A stretch of 9,862 nucleotides of DNA from Candidatus Bipolaricaulota bacterium (GCA_018334595.1 JAGXLQ010000036.1:1-9862); one strand, 5' to 3'; positions 1 to 7,376 are shown, counted from the stretch's first letter. Program-made: numbers and translations. Notes: a model not told the origin generated them from the sequence alone.

Positions 1-111
1 GAAAATTGATTGTGAATCAAATCCCTTTTGGTTAGTATTTCGCGTGTTCACGGCCGGCCGCGACGGGAGTCTGGCGCCAGGATGTAGGATTTGGTCTTCC
101 CAATTATGTAT

Positions 112-157
112 GTAGTTAGGGGACAGGACCTCGGGGTTAAGCTTTGCCCTTAACTAC
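112..157 (+). other. Two competing stem-loops upstream of the regulator
   Basis: The arm at 112-121 (GTAGTTAGGG) can pair with 147-157 (CCCTTAACTAC) as a 10-bp stem with one bulged base. The arm 136-141 (GTTAAG) can instead pair with 149-154 (CTTAAC). Both use the same 3' arm, so they exclude each other, as in an attenuator. The bases after the 3' arm are only weakly T-rich (AATAATTTTG), so this is not a convincing terminator. It may also belong to sequence upstream of the window. No open reading frame or RNA family is recognised in 1-269. Confidence 0.25.
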
Positions 158-269
158 AATAATTTTGTGGTTGGGGGGCGTCAGGGCCTTGCAGGTTTGA
201 CGTTGAATTCAGAATATTGAACGTGAAACTTCGGAACAAAAACTAAAACTGAAGGGATGATCGTCAAGC

Positions 270-899
270 ATGGATAGAGACGAAGTGTTGAGGATAATTC
301 GAGAGAAGATCGTCTACTTGGACTACGAACCGGGCAAGCAGCTCAGGGAAAAGGAGCTCCGCAAGGAGTTCGACATCGGCAGGACGCCGCTACGGGAGAT
401 CTTTATCAAGCTCGAGGCCGAAGGGTTGATTACGACGGTCCCCCACAGCGGGACGTACGTATCGACCGTCAGCTTTCACGAGCTCAGGGACCTGTTCGAG
501 GTACGGAGTTACCTGATCAGGCTGGCCGGAAAGCTTGCCGCGAGGAGGATACAGAAGTCGCAGATAGAGGAATTGAAGGGTCTCGTCGAGGAACTAAAGA
601 CGGAGACGGACCCGAAGAAATTGATGAAACTCGACTCCAAAGGCCACGAGCTAATAAACAGGGCGACGCACAACAAGGTCCTCGCCGATAGCCTGAGGAA
701 ACTGCGCCAGCAGACCGTACGAATATGGGTATTCCCCAGGCGAAAGGACTTCATGGGCACGTTTGGCGAGGAGTTCGGGGACCTGATCGGGGCACTGGAG
801 GAGGGTGACGAGACGAAGTGCGGGAAGATCCTCGCCTCTCACATGAACGACTTCATCAACGAGATCAAGGAGCAGTTCATCACCGCAGGCCACATGTAA
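270..899 (+). CDS. GntR-family transcriptional regulator, FCD (FadR-like) subfamily
   Basis: A 209-residue DNA-binding repressor or activator. Residues about 5-65 form the GntR winged helix: DYEPG (18-22), the recognition part GRTPLRE (37-43), EGLITTV (51-57) and the wing SGTYVS (60-65). Residues about 70-205 form the helical FCD effector domain. Its metal-site motif starts with D122 and H126 (DSKGH) and ends with H191 (SHM), but the usual histidine before the last helices is replaced by F169 (EEF). The length is normal for the family. ATG 270 is chosen because an in-frame stop lies at 258-260 and later starts would cut into the first helix. The ribosome site is weak (GAAGGG, 13 nt away), which fits low expression. 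It is transcribed toward the methyltransferase operon and probably controls it through the palindrome at 1030-1045. The ligand may be a betaine or a demethylation product; this is inference from context. Confidence 0.9.
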   Translation: MDRDEVLRIIREKIVYLDYEPGKQLREKELRKEFDIGRTPLREIFIKLEAEGLITTVPHSGTYVSTVSFHELRDLFEVRSYLIRLAGKLAARRIQKSQIEELKGLVEELKTETDPKKLMKLDSKGHELINRATHNKVLADSLRKLRQQTVRIWVFPRRKDFMGTFGEEFGDLIGALEEGDETKCGKILASHMNDFINEIKEQFITAGHM

Positions 900-998
900 G
901 TTTGAGGGGACCGCGAGGGTAGGGAGCTGTCGAGTCGGGGGTGGATAAGTTCAGCCCACCATCTGGAGAAGTCTTTTCTGCAAATCAAGAATTTCTAT

Positions 999-1027
999 TT
1001 GACATTTTTTTTGGAACAGGGTAGTAT
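999..1027 (+). promoter_or_regulatory. Sigma-70-type promoter of the methyltransferase operon
   Basis: A perfect -35 box TTGACA (999-1004), a 17-bp spacer containing a T8 run, and a -10 box TAGTAT (1022-1027). Transcription should start near 1034, giving a leader of about 45 nt before the first methyltransferase. It lies in the 179-bp gap after the GntR gene, so the structural genes have their own promoter. Confidence 0.8.
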
Positions 1028-1029
1028 AT

Positions 1030-1045
1030 CAACGATATATCGTTG
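1030..1045. promoter_or_regulatory. Perfect 16-bp palindrome, probable GntR operator
   Basis: CAACGATATATCGTTG is identical to its own reverse complement. It begins 3 bp after the -10 box and covers the predicted transcription start, a position where a bound repressor would block initiation. FCD-type GntR dimers bind short palindromes of this kind, and a GntR gene ends 130 bp upstream. No second copy was found in the window. Which protein binds is inference. Confidence 0.7.
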
Positions 1046-1068
1046 TTCAGAAATAAAAATAACAATCT

Positions 1069-1073
1069 GGAGG
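1069..1073 (+). promoter_or_regulatory. Ribosome binding site that fixes the first methyltransferase start
   Basis: GGAGG sits 5 nt before ATG 1079. This decides against the in-frame TTG at 1043, which lies inside the palindrome, only about 9 nt after the predicted transcription start, with no Shine-Dalgarno sequence. Confidence 0.85.
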
Positions 1074-1078
1074 TCTTT

Positions 1079-2536
1079 ATGTTAAAGTCGAATAAGTTAG
1101 TTAATAAAACTCCCCGGATGACTATATTGTCAGAGGACGACAAGGAACAGATATACGACGCGTCCCTGGAAATACTTCAGCATACCGGGGTAAAAATCGA
1201 CCTTGAAGAAGCAAGAGACATATTTGCCGATGCAGGTGCACGAGTGGACGGCGACATGGTCCACATTCCTCCCTGCTTGGTCAACGAGGCAGTCAAGAAG
1301 GCCCCGAAGAAGATCCTGATGTACGACAGGAACGGGGAACTGGCCATGAGGCTTGGAGGAAAGAACTCTTACTTTGGGTCCGGTACCGACGTACCCCGGA
1401 CTCTCGACGAAAACGGCGAGATGAGGCAGACTAACGCAGAAGACATCGCCAAATGGGCAAGGCTCTGTGACGGTCTGGACAACATCGACTTCTCCTCCCC
1501 GATCGGACTGCTGAGAAAGCAGCCCGAGAACATCCAGGACCTTCTCGAAGCGCGACAGGTCATGGCGAACACGACCAAGCCGGTCATGTTCTGTTCCTGG
1601 GACGACAGGGGAACGAAGGACATCTTCGACATGGCGGCCATCGCCGTCGGCGGCGAAGAACAGTTAAAGGCTAAACCCTACATCGTCCATTACATCGAGC
1701 CCGTCACGCCTTTGAGCCACAGCAAGGAGGTCGCCGCGCAGGTGATCTTCGGGGCGAAGAACAACCTCCCGACGATCTACACGCCGATGCCCTCGGCAGG
1801 CGCGGTCAGCCCAATGACGCTCGCCGGGTCGATAGCTCTGGGTCTGGCAGAATCCCTGACGGGTATAACGCTGGCTCAGCTGGTTCAAGAGGGGGCGCCG
1901 ATGGTCACCGGTGGAATTTACTCCATCCTCGACATGAAGACTTCGGGCTTCGTCTACGGAGGACCGGAGTTTGGCCTGATGAACGCGGCCGTGACCGAGA
2001 TGGCTCAATACCTCGGCCTGCCGATGTTCGGAACCGCGGGCGTAACCGACTCCAAGGTCGTGGACACGCAGGCGGCAATCGAGGCGACGTTCAACATCGT
2101 TACCCAGTCGCTGGCCGGCGCTAATCTCGTTCACGACGTAGGCTACCTCTCCTCAGGGCTGCTTTACTCCTACGACCAGCTAACGATAAGTGACGAGATA
2201 ATTGGGATGACCAAGCGGATCATGAAGGGTATAGACACCTCGAAGGAAAACCTGGCCACTGACCTGGTCCAGGAGGTCGGCCCGAAAGGAAACTTCCTCA
2301 GCACGTCACACACCATGGACAACTTCAAGAAGGAGCACTGGCAGCCGACGCTGATGGACCGTCACAACTTCGAGGCCTGGGAGAAGGAAGGAAGCAAGAC
2401 CATGGGCGAAAGGATCCACGAAAAGTCAACTAAGATCCTGGAGACCCACGAGCCAGAGGCACTTGACGAGGACAAGCAGGAAGAGCTCGACGCAATTATC
2501 GAAGAGGAAAAAGAGAACCGTGAGGTACGTTATTAA
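1079..2536 (+). CDS. MttB-superfamily methyltransferase (non-pyrrolysine, glycine betaine MtgB-like), copy 1
   Basis: A 485-residue cytoplasmic protein of the trimethylamine methyltransferase superfamily (COG5598). Members without pyrrolysine, such as MtgB, move a methyl group from a quaternary amine to the cobalt of a corrinoid protein, leaving the demethylated amine. Family hallmarks seen here are the N-terminal helix ASLEILQHTGVKI (28-40), YDRNGE (82-87), LGGKNSYFGSG (92-102), NTTKP (164-168), GTAGVTDSK (318-326) and ANLVHDVGY (348-356). The frame is open without any TAG and the length matches the family, so it does not encode pyrrolysine. The C-terminal 35 residues are highly acidic. The stop is TAA, and the paralogous second copy follows 9 bp later. 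The neighbouring betaine importer points to glycine betaine or a related betaine (proline betaine, carnitine, choline) as substrate. The exact substrate cannot be read from the sequence. Confidence 0.88.
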   Translation: MLKSNKLVNKTPRMTILSEDDKEQIYDASLEILQHTGVKIDLEEARDIFADAGARVDGDMVHIPPCLVNEAVKKAPKKILMYDRNGELAMRLGGKNSYFGSGTDVPRTLDENGEMRQTNAEDIAKWARLCDGLDNIDFSSPIGLLRKQPENIQDLLEARQVMANTTKPVMFCSWDDRGTKDIFDMAAIAVGGEEQLKAKPYIVHYIEPVTPLSHSKEVAAQVIFGAKNNLPTIYTPMPSAGAVSPMTLAGSIALGLAESLTGITLAQLVQEGAPMVTGGIYSILDMKTSGFVYGGPEFGLMNAAVTEMAQYLGLPMFGTAGVTDSKVVDTQAAIEATFNIVTQSLAGANLVHDVGYLSSGLLYSYDQLTISDEIIGMTKRIMKGIDTSKENLATDLVQEVGPKGNFLSTSHTMDNFKKEHWQPTLMDRHNFEAWEKEGSKTMGERIHEKSTKILETHEPEALDEDKQEELDAIIEEEKENREVRY

Positions 2537-2545
2537 GGAGGGAAT

Positions 2546-3994
2546 ATGTTAGATAATCAATCATTTGCCAATAGATCATCTCGAGAAAGGGTTGGATTTG
2601 AGATACTCAGCGAATCTCAGGTCAAGGACATACATGAGGCTTCGCTGGAAATTCTGAAGAACACCGGCGTAAACATTCACTACAAGGAAACCAGGGACCT
2701 GCTAAAGGACGCCGGCTGTTCCGTCGAAGGAGACAAAGTCTTCTTTCCACCGGGACTGGTGGAGTGGGCAATAGACGCCGCACCGGGTCGGACCTTCCTG
2801 TTCGACAGGAACGGGGAAAACCCGATCACGCTCGGTGGTAAAAACGTCACGTTTGGTCTCGGCCCCACACTCCTGAAGATGCGCGACCCGGAAACGGGTG
2901 AGCGCAGGCCATTCCGCAAGGAGGACACCGTTAAAGCAGCGCGGCTGGTGGACGCCCTGGACAACATCGACTGGGTCTCGGGGCTGGGTACAATAGACGA
3001 CGTGCCGCACGAACTCTCGGACCGCCACGAGTTCGAGGCAATGATCAAGAACACGACTAAGCCGATCGTCGCCTGGAGTTACACCAACGAAGGGCTCGAG
3101 GACATCGTCGAAATGGCGTCGGCAGTCGCGGGGGGCAAGGAGGAGTTCTTACGAAAACCGTTCGTAATATCCTACTCCGAGCCGATCTCACCGCTCACGC
3201 ACGACAAGGACGCCAGCAAGAAGTTGCTCATGACGGCGGAGATGGGTATCCCCACGATACACGATCCCATTCCTCAGGCGGGAGCAAGCGCCCCGGTCAC
3301 GCTGGCCGGACAGCTCGCCCAGGGTAACGCGGAGAACCTCTCCGGCCTGGTCATCTCCCAGGTAAAGCGAGAGGGCCTGCCCTTCTTCATCGGCGGCGTA
3401 ATGTCGATTATGGATATGCAGACGGCAATACTTGCCTACGGAGCCCCTGAGAAGGAACTGGCCACAGCAGCATATCAGGACATCGCTGAATTCTACGACA
3501 TCCCGACCTTCGGGACGGGTGGATGTACGGACTCAAAGGTCGTAGACCAGCAAATGGGGATCGAAAACATGATGTCCGTTCTCTTCTCGTCCTTAAGCGG
3601 AGCCAACCTCGTCCACGACGTCGGCTACATGGAATCAGGTACGACGGGGTCCTTAAGCGAAATTGCCATGGTCGACGAGATCGTCGGTCAGGTCAAGAAG
3701 TTCATCGAGGGAGTAGACGTCAACAACTACACCCTGGCGCTGGACGTAATTGATGAAGTCGGCCCAGAGGGCAACCATTTGACACACAAGCATACTTTGG
3801 ATAACTTTAAAGAGGTAGCCTGGCATCCGACGTTAATGGACAGAGACGTCCCCGACACCTGGAAAGACAAAGGGGCGAAAACGATGGAGGAAAGACTTCA
3901 GGAGAAAGTCCTGAACATCCTTGATGAGCACGAACCGGAACCGTTGCCCGATGACGTAGTAGAAAAGATAGATAGCGTCATCGAGAATCTTTAA
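2546..3994 (+). CDS. MttB-superfamily methyltransferase (non-pyrrolysine), copy 2
   Basis: A 482-residue paralogue of the preceding gene that aligns along its whole length. Shared blocks are EASLEILKNTGVNI (31-44), FDRNGE (86-91), LGGKNVTFG (96-104), NTTKP (169-173), GTGGCTDSK (323-331) and ANLVHDVGY (353-361). Differences that may affect substrate choice include the stretch 146-180 (GLGTIDDVPHELSDRHEF in copy 2 against IGLLRKQPENIQDLLEAR in copy 1) and a cysteine at 328 where copy 1 has valine 322. There is no in-frame TAG, so it is also of the non-pyrrolysine type. GGAGGG (2537-2542) directly follows the upstream stop and drives ATG 2546, so the two genes are co-transcribed and probably translationally coupled. 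The role is inferred as corrinoid-dependent demethylation of a betaine, either with a different substrate from copy 1 or as its partner. An intrinsic terminator follows 11 bp after the TAA stop. Confidence 0.88.
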   Translation: MLDNQSFANRSSRERVGFEILSESQVKDIHEASLEILKNTGVNIHYKETRDLLKDAGCSVEGDKVFFPPGLVEWAIDAAPGRTFLFDRNGENPITLGGKNVTFGLGPTLLKMRDPETGERRPFRKEDTVKAARLVDALDNIDWVSGLGTIDDVPHELSDRHEFEAMIKNTTKPIVAWSYTNEGLEDIVEMASAVAGGKEEFLRKPFVISYSEPISPLTHDKDASKKLLMTAEMGIPTIHDPIPQAGASAPVTLAGQLAQGNAENLSGLVISQVKREGLPFFIGGVMSIMDMQTAILAYGAPEKELATAAYQDIAEFYDIPTFGTGGCTDSKVVDQQMGIENMMSVLFSSLSGANLVHDVGYMESGTTGSLSEIAMVDEIVGQVKKFIEGVDVNNYTLALDVIDEVGPEGNHLTHKHTLDNFKEVAWHPTLMDRDVPDTWKDKGAKTMEERLQEKVLNILDEHEPEPLPDDVVEKIDSVIENL

Positions 3995-4005
3995 ATTGGT
4001 CAAGC

Positions 4006-4038
4006 TGAGGGGGTCCTACGGGGCCCCCTCAAAATTTT
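4006..4038 (+). terminator. Intrinsic terminator with UACG tetraloop inside the gene cluster
   Basis: The arms 4006-4016 (TGAGGGGGTCC) and 4021-4031 pair over 11 bp with one G-U pair. They are closed by C-G around the loop TACG (4017-4020), an unusually stable UNCG tetraloop. A short T run follows (AAAATTTT, T at 4035-4038). It separates the methyltransferases from the transporter. No convincing promoter was found between it and the transporter start at 4089, so transporter expression probably depends on read-through. Confidence 0.85.
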
Positions 4039-4088
4039 CTCAAAGTTAAAGAGGTTAAAAAACGTTTAATCCTTAGAGGAGGAGAAAC

Positions 4089-5261
4089 ATGCCTTCAATT
4101 GAACTGGAGGATGTCTACAAGATCTTTGGCGACGAGCCGGAGATTGCCCTCAAACTCTTGAAGGAAGGCAAGGGCAAGGACAAGATACAGGCTGAAACTG
4201 GGCAGGTTGTAGGTGTTCGTGGCATCAGTTTTACCATTGAGGACAACGAGCTATTCGTAATAATGGGGCTTTCGGGGTCCGGGAAATCCACCCTATTGAG
4301 ATGCGTTAACAGGCTGGTCGAACCAACTTCCGGGAAGATCGTACTGCACGCCGACGGAACCGATTACGACGTAGTAAATGCTGACAGCGAGACTCTACGG
4401 CAGATAAGAGAGACACAGATGAGTATGGTTTTTCAAAACTTCGCTCTCTTTCCCCATAGAACCGTCATCGACAACGTCGCCTTCGGGCTGGAAATTCAAG
4501 AGGTAAACAAGAAGGAACGGGTGAGAAAGGCCAAGGAACTGATCGAGGTCGTCGGGTTGGAAGGATTTGGAGATTCTTATCCCAATCAGCTGTCAGGGGG
4601 AATGCAACAGAGAGTTGGTCTGGCAAGGGGCCTGGCCACCGGCGCGGAGATTCTTCTAATGGATGAGCCCTTCTCGGCGCTGGACCCTCTAATTAAGGTA
4701 CAGATGCAGGACGAACTTTTAGATTTAATGGAGGAGATGCAAAGAACCATACTGTTTGTAACCCACGATCTCGACGAGGCGTTGAAGCTGGGAGATCGTA
4801 TCACGATCATGGAAGCAGGTAAAATGGTCCAGTTAGGTAACCCGGAGCAGATAATCGTCAACCCGAAGACCGAATACGTGGCTGATTTCGTGGAAAACGC
4901 CGACCCTTCAGACGTATTAAGGTCGGAGACTGTCGCCACGACTAGTTTTGAACCGGACGAAAACAACCGGGTAAGACTAACAGAGAGCGCGGAGGTTGAG
5001 CTCGACTCCAAAGGACGACCCGTACAAGGATACTTTTCTCAAACCCCGATCGAGATACGATCCCTCGACGAACTGTCGGAACTCAACGAGGACGTAATAC
5101 TGTCAACAGGTCCCGACACGCCGATAAGTAAAATCATGAGAGCGAGATTAACCTATGCAACCACTCCCGTCATCATCGTTCGCGACGGCGTGATGATTGG
5201 GTTCGTTACCGAAAGAAATATACTCCACGGTTTATTAGAAAAAGGGAGGGAAGACCTATGA
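4089..5261 (+). CDS. proV: Glycine betaine/proline ABC transporter ATP-binding protein (ProV/OpuAA)
   Basis: A 390-residue ATPase of a quaternary-amine importer (ProU/OpuA type), working as a dimer on the inner face of the membrane. It shows Walker A GLSGSGKST (60-68), Q-loop VFQNFALFPHRTV (114-126, Q116), ABC signature LSGGMQQR (168-175), Walker B ILLMDEP (188-194) and switch histidine H226 (VTHD). The N-terminal extension before the fold (IFGDEPEIALKLLKEG, 12-27) is characteristic of the ProV/OpuAA branch. Residues about 270-390 form a C-terminal accessory region. Its last part (350-385, TTPVIIVRDGVMIGFVTERN) reads as a CBS domain, the module that senses ionic strength in OpuA, while the first half is diverged. 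AGGAGG at 4077-4082 lies 6 nt before the ATG. The stop overlaps the permease start by 4 nt (ATGA), so the pair is translationally coupled. Confidence 0.95.
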   Translation: MPSIELEDVYKIFGDEPEIALKLLKEGKGKDKIQAETGQVVGVRGISFTIEDNELFVIMGLSGSGKSTLLRCVNRLVEPTSGKIVLHADGTDYDVVNADSETLRQIRETQMSMVFQNFALFPHRTVIDNVAFGLEIQEVNKKERVRKAKELIEVVGLEGFGDSYPNQLSGGMQQRVGLARGLATGAEILLMDEPFSALDPLIKVQMQDELLDLMEEMQRTILFVTHDLDEALKLGDRITIMEAGKMVQLGNPEQIIVNPKTEYVADFVENADPSDVLRSETVATTSFEPDENNRVRLTESAEVELDSKGRPVQGYFSQTPIEIRSLDELSELNEDVILSTGPDTPISKIMRARLTYATTPVIIVRDGVMIGFVTERNILHGLLEKGREDL

Positions 5262-6271
5262 AACCGCGATACCGCTACACGTCTTTGATCCTAGTTGCTC
5301 TCATCCTCACTGTGGGTTTCGTCCTTCTCTGTTCTCAGACGGGTTACGGCGAAACTTTACAGGACAAGCTTCTGGGCACCGGCGGTGGGTTCATCCCCAT
5401 CGAAGGATGGATAACAACTGCAGTGGATTGGATGGCAATAAACTTCCGTCCCCTGTTCGACGTGGTAACAATTATCGTCAACGTAGTTAACGACACGATC
5501 ATCACGATACTCAGGTTCGGCGACTGGCACTATTCCGGAGTATTCGTCTTTAACATCTTCGGCACTGTAGTCCAGATCCCGCTGCTCGCCGGTCTGGTCG
5601 GATTGTTGATGTGGTACCTCTCCGGAAGCATCGTGACCGGTTCAGCCGGTCTAGTTATGCTCTGGCTGGCCGCTAACTTCGGATACTGGCCGGAGACGAT
5701 TGAGACGTTCTCGTTGACATTGACTTCCGCCTTTCTCGCCCTAGTTCTGGGTATCCCGACGGGTATTTTTGCGGCAATCAACGACACCGCCGACACGATC
5801 ATCAGGCCAATCCTCGACCTTATGCAGACGATGCCCGTATTTGTTTACCTGATTCCGGCGGTCCTCTTCTTTGGAATCGGACCTGCTCCGGGCGCAGTAG
5901 CTACGGTAATATTTGCTTACCCCCCCGCGGTCAGGCTGACCAACCTGGGAATCAGGGGCGTTCCGACGGAACTGATAGAGGCAGGAGAGTCATTTGGCTG
6001 TAACAACATACAACTTCTGACCAAAGTACAGCTTCCCGTTGCGCGACCGAACATTATGGCGGGCGTAAACCAGACAATCATGCTGGCTTTGTCGATGGCA
6101 GTTGTTGCAGGCTTGGTCGGAGCCGGCGGACTTGGTGGCGTCGTCGTCCGGGGAATTCAGCGGATGCGTGTAGGTGAGGGATTCGTCGGCGGACTTGTAG
6201 TAGTCTTCGTCGCCATGATCCTTGACAGAGCAACTTCAAACATCGGACAGTCAACAACAGAAGAGGCATAA
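5258..6271 (+). CDS. proW: Glycine betaine/proline ABC transporter permease (ProW/OpuAB)
   Basis: A 337-residue inner-membrane subunit that forms the betaine channel with the upstream ATPase. A hydrophobic segment (8-25) is followed by the amphipathic part GGFIPIEGWITTAVDWM (43-59) typical of ProW. The permease core has membrane segments at roughly 102-120, 124-140, 150-173, 190-206, 211-224, 272-298 and 305-322. The conserved cytoplasmic coupling loop (EAA motif) is EAGESFGCNNIQLLTKVQLP (241-260), which contacts the ATPase. The start ATG overlaps the proV stop, and GGGAGGG (5244-5250) lies 7 nt upstream. The length is typical of ProW. The binding protein is encoded separately downstream, not fused as in the OpuABC form. 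A 123-bp gap to the binding-protein gene contains no clear promoter. Confidence 0.94.
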   Translation: MKPRYRYTSLILVALILTVGFVLLCSQTGYGETLQDKLLGTGGGFIPIEGWITTAVDWMAINFRPLFDVVTIIVNVVNDTIITILRFGDWHYSGVFVFNIFGTVVQIPLLAGLVGLLMWYLSGSIVTGSAGLVMLWLAANFGYWPETIETFSLTLTSAFLALVLGIPTGIFAAINDTADTIIRPILDLMQTMPVFVYLIPAVLFFGIGPAPGAVATVIFAYPPAVRLTNLGIRGVPTELIEAGESFGCNNIQLLTKVQLPVARPNIMAGVNQTIMLALSMAVVAGLVGAGGLGGVVVRGIQRMRVGEGFVGGLVVVFVAMILDRATSNIGQSTTEEA

Positions 6272-6380
6272 GAAAATTATCCGTAATTGATCCGTTTTCT
6301 AACCCAAGGGGGTGATGTCCGCAGAGTTATTCCAGGTTGTTAGTCGAGTCTTAACCCTAACTTTTTCGCATCATACATAG

Positions 6381-6385
6381 GGAGG
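6381..6385 (+). promoter_or_regulatory. Ribosome binding site of the first binding protein
   Basis: GGAGG lies 9 nt before GTG 6395 and only 3 nt before the in-frame GTG 6389. The wider spacing is more usual, so 6395 is preferred. The choice changes only two residues. Confidence 0.6.
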
Positions 6386-6394
6386 TGCGTGTGC

Positions 6395-7297
6395 GTGTTT
6401 AAAAAGAACAAATTGTTTGTAGTCTCCGTAATGGTCATGGCACTCGTTATCGGTTTAAGCAGTTTTTCCATCGTTGCATCGGCTGAGAAGAAGAACTCCA
6501 TTACTTTTGGTATCGTTCCGTGGTCGGAATCACTGGCAATCGGTAGTTTGATCGAACATATCCTCGAGGTAGACCTGGGCGTGAACGTAAACTCCATGAA
6601 CCCTGACATCGGCGCGGCCTACACCGCAATTAAGCAGGGAGACATGGATCTATTCGTCGAGTCCTGGCTGCCCCTGACCCACGAAGCATACTGGGGCGAG
6701 TCGGCGGCGGACCTGACGGACTTCGGTCCGATCTACGAAGACGCTCTGCTCTGCTGGGCAGTTCCTAACTACGTCCCCGAAGACGTTGTCAGCTCGGTCG
6801 AGGACCTGGGCAAAGAGGAAGTCAAGGAGAAAATGGACGGAGAGGTCGTAGGCATCGACCCCGGCGCTGGTCTAATGCAACACTCGGAAGTCATGATGGA
6901 GGAGTACCCCGAATTGGAGGACTGGGAACTCAAGGACTCCAGTGACTACGCCATGGTGGCAGAGCTGAAGAGGAGAATGCAGAGGGATAACTGGACGGTC
7001 GTCACCTTGTGGAAACCCCATTTCGCGTTTGCCAGGTTCGACATTCGCTGCATCGACGAACCGGAGAACATCCTCGGCGCGGAGGAACGGGTTCACATGG
7101 TCGGTAGAAAGGACTTCATGAGCGTATACCCGAACGAGGTCAGCGAATTCCTGAGCCGTTTCTACCTCCCAATCGATAAGGTAAACGAACTGACGGACAT
7201 GCACGACGAAAACGGCGACGCCGCCGGTGGCATGTTTGCCAACAAGTACCCAGAATTAGTCGACTACTGGTTGCACGGAATGGACGCTCTGGACTAA
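6395..7297 (+). CDS. proX: Glycine betaine/proline ABC transporter substrate-binding protein (ProX/OpuAC), copy 1
   Basis: A 300-residue extracytoplasmic binding protein of the OpuAC family. The signal peptide has the basic start FKKNK, a hydrophobic core (7-26) and a cleavage site ASA before E31, with no lipobox cysteine. It is therefore predicted to be a soluble periplasmic protein rather than a lipoprotein. The mature part begins with the family block ITFGIVPWSESLAIGSLIE (36-54). Later blocks are DLFVESWLPLTHEAYW (85-100), GIDPGAGLMQHSE (153-165) and VTLWKPHFAFARFD (203-216). Quaternary ammonium groups are held in aromatic cages in this family. W43, W91, W100, W121, W200 and W206 are candidates, and all are kept in the second copy. 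Start GTG 6395 is used; GTG 6389 would add two residues. It belongs with the upstream permease and is followed by an intrinsic terminator. Confidence 0.92.
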   Translation: MFKKNKLFVVSVMVMALVIGLSSFSIVASAEKKNSITFGIVPWSESLAIGSLIEHILEVDLGVNVNSMNPDIGAAYTAIKQGDMDLFVESWLPLTHEAYWGESAADLTDFGPIYEDALLCWAVPNYVPEDVVSSVEDLGKEEVKEKMDGEVVGIDPGAGLMQHSEVMMEEYPELEDWELKDSSDYAMVAELKRRMQRDNWTVVTLWKPHFAFARFDIRCIDEPENILGAEERVHMVGRKDFMSVYPNEVSEFLSRFYLPIDKVNELTDMHDENGDAAGGMFANKYPELVDYWLHGMDALD

Positions 7298-7339
7298 CAA
7301 CCAACCAACAACCAGTAACATGAAAATTTGAAGATCGTG

Positions 7340-7376
7340 CGGGAGGTCCTTCGGGCCTCCCGTTTTACTTTTTATT
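7340..7376 (+). terminator. Intrinsic terminator between the two binding-protein genes
   Basis: CGGGAGG (7340-7346) pairs with CCTCCCG (7356-7362), extended inward by a G-U and two C-G pairs around a CTTCG apex. T-rich sequence follows (TTTT at 7363-7366, TTTTT at 7369-7373). The stem starts 43 bp after the first binding-protein stop. Confidence 0.88.

Noticed and set aside
940..960. GGTGG/CCACC stem after the first GntR gene as a terminator
   Set aside because: Only 5 bp with an 11-nt loop and no T run after it.
1079..3994. Pyrrolysine-type trimethylamine methyltransferase (MttB proper)
   Set aside because: Both genes are full length without any in-frame TAG, so they belong to the non-pyrrolysine part of the superfamily.
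4039..4088. Promoter for the transporter genes in the 50 bp after the first terminator
   Set aside because: TTTAAT at 4065-4070 has no acceptable -35 box at the right distance, and a start there would leave no leader before the ribosome site.
6315..6380. Possible 21-residue leader peptide ending just before the first binding-protein ribosome site
   Set aside because: The purine run AAGGGGG lies only 2 nt before the ATG, which is too close for efficient initiation, and there is no family support.
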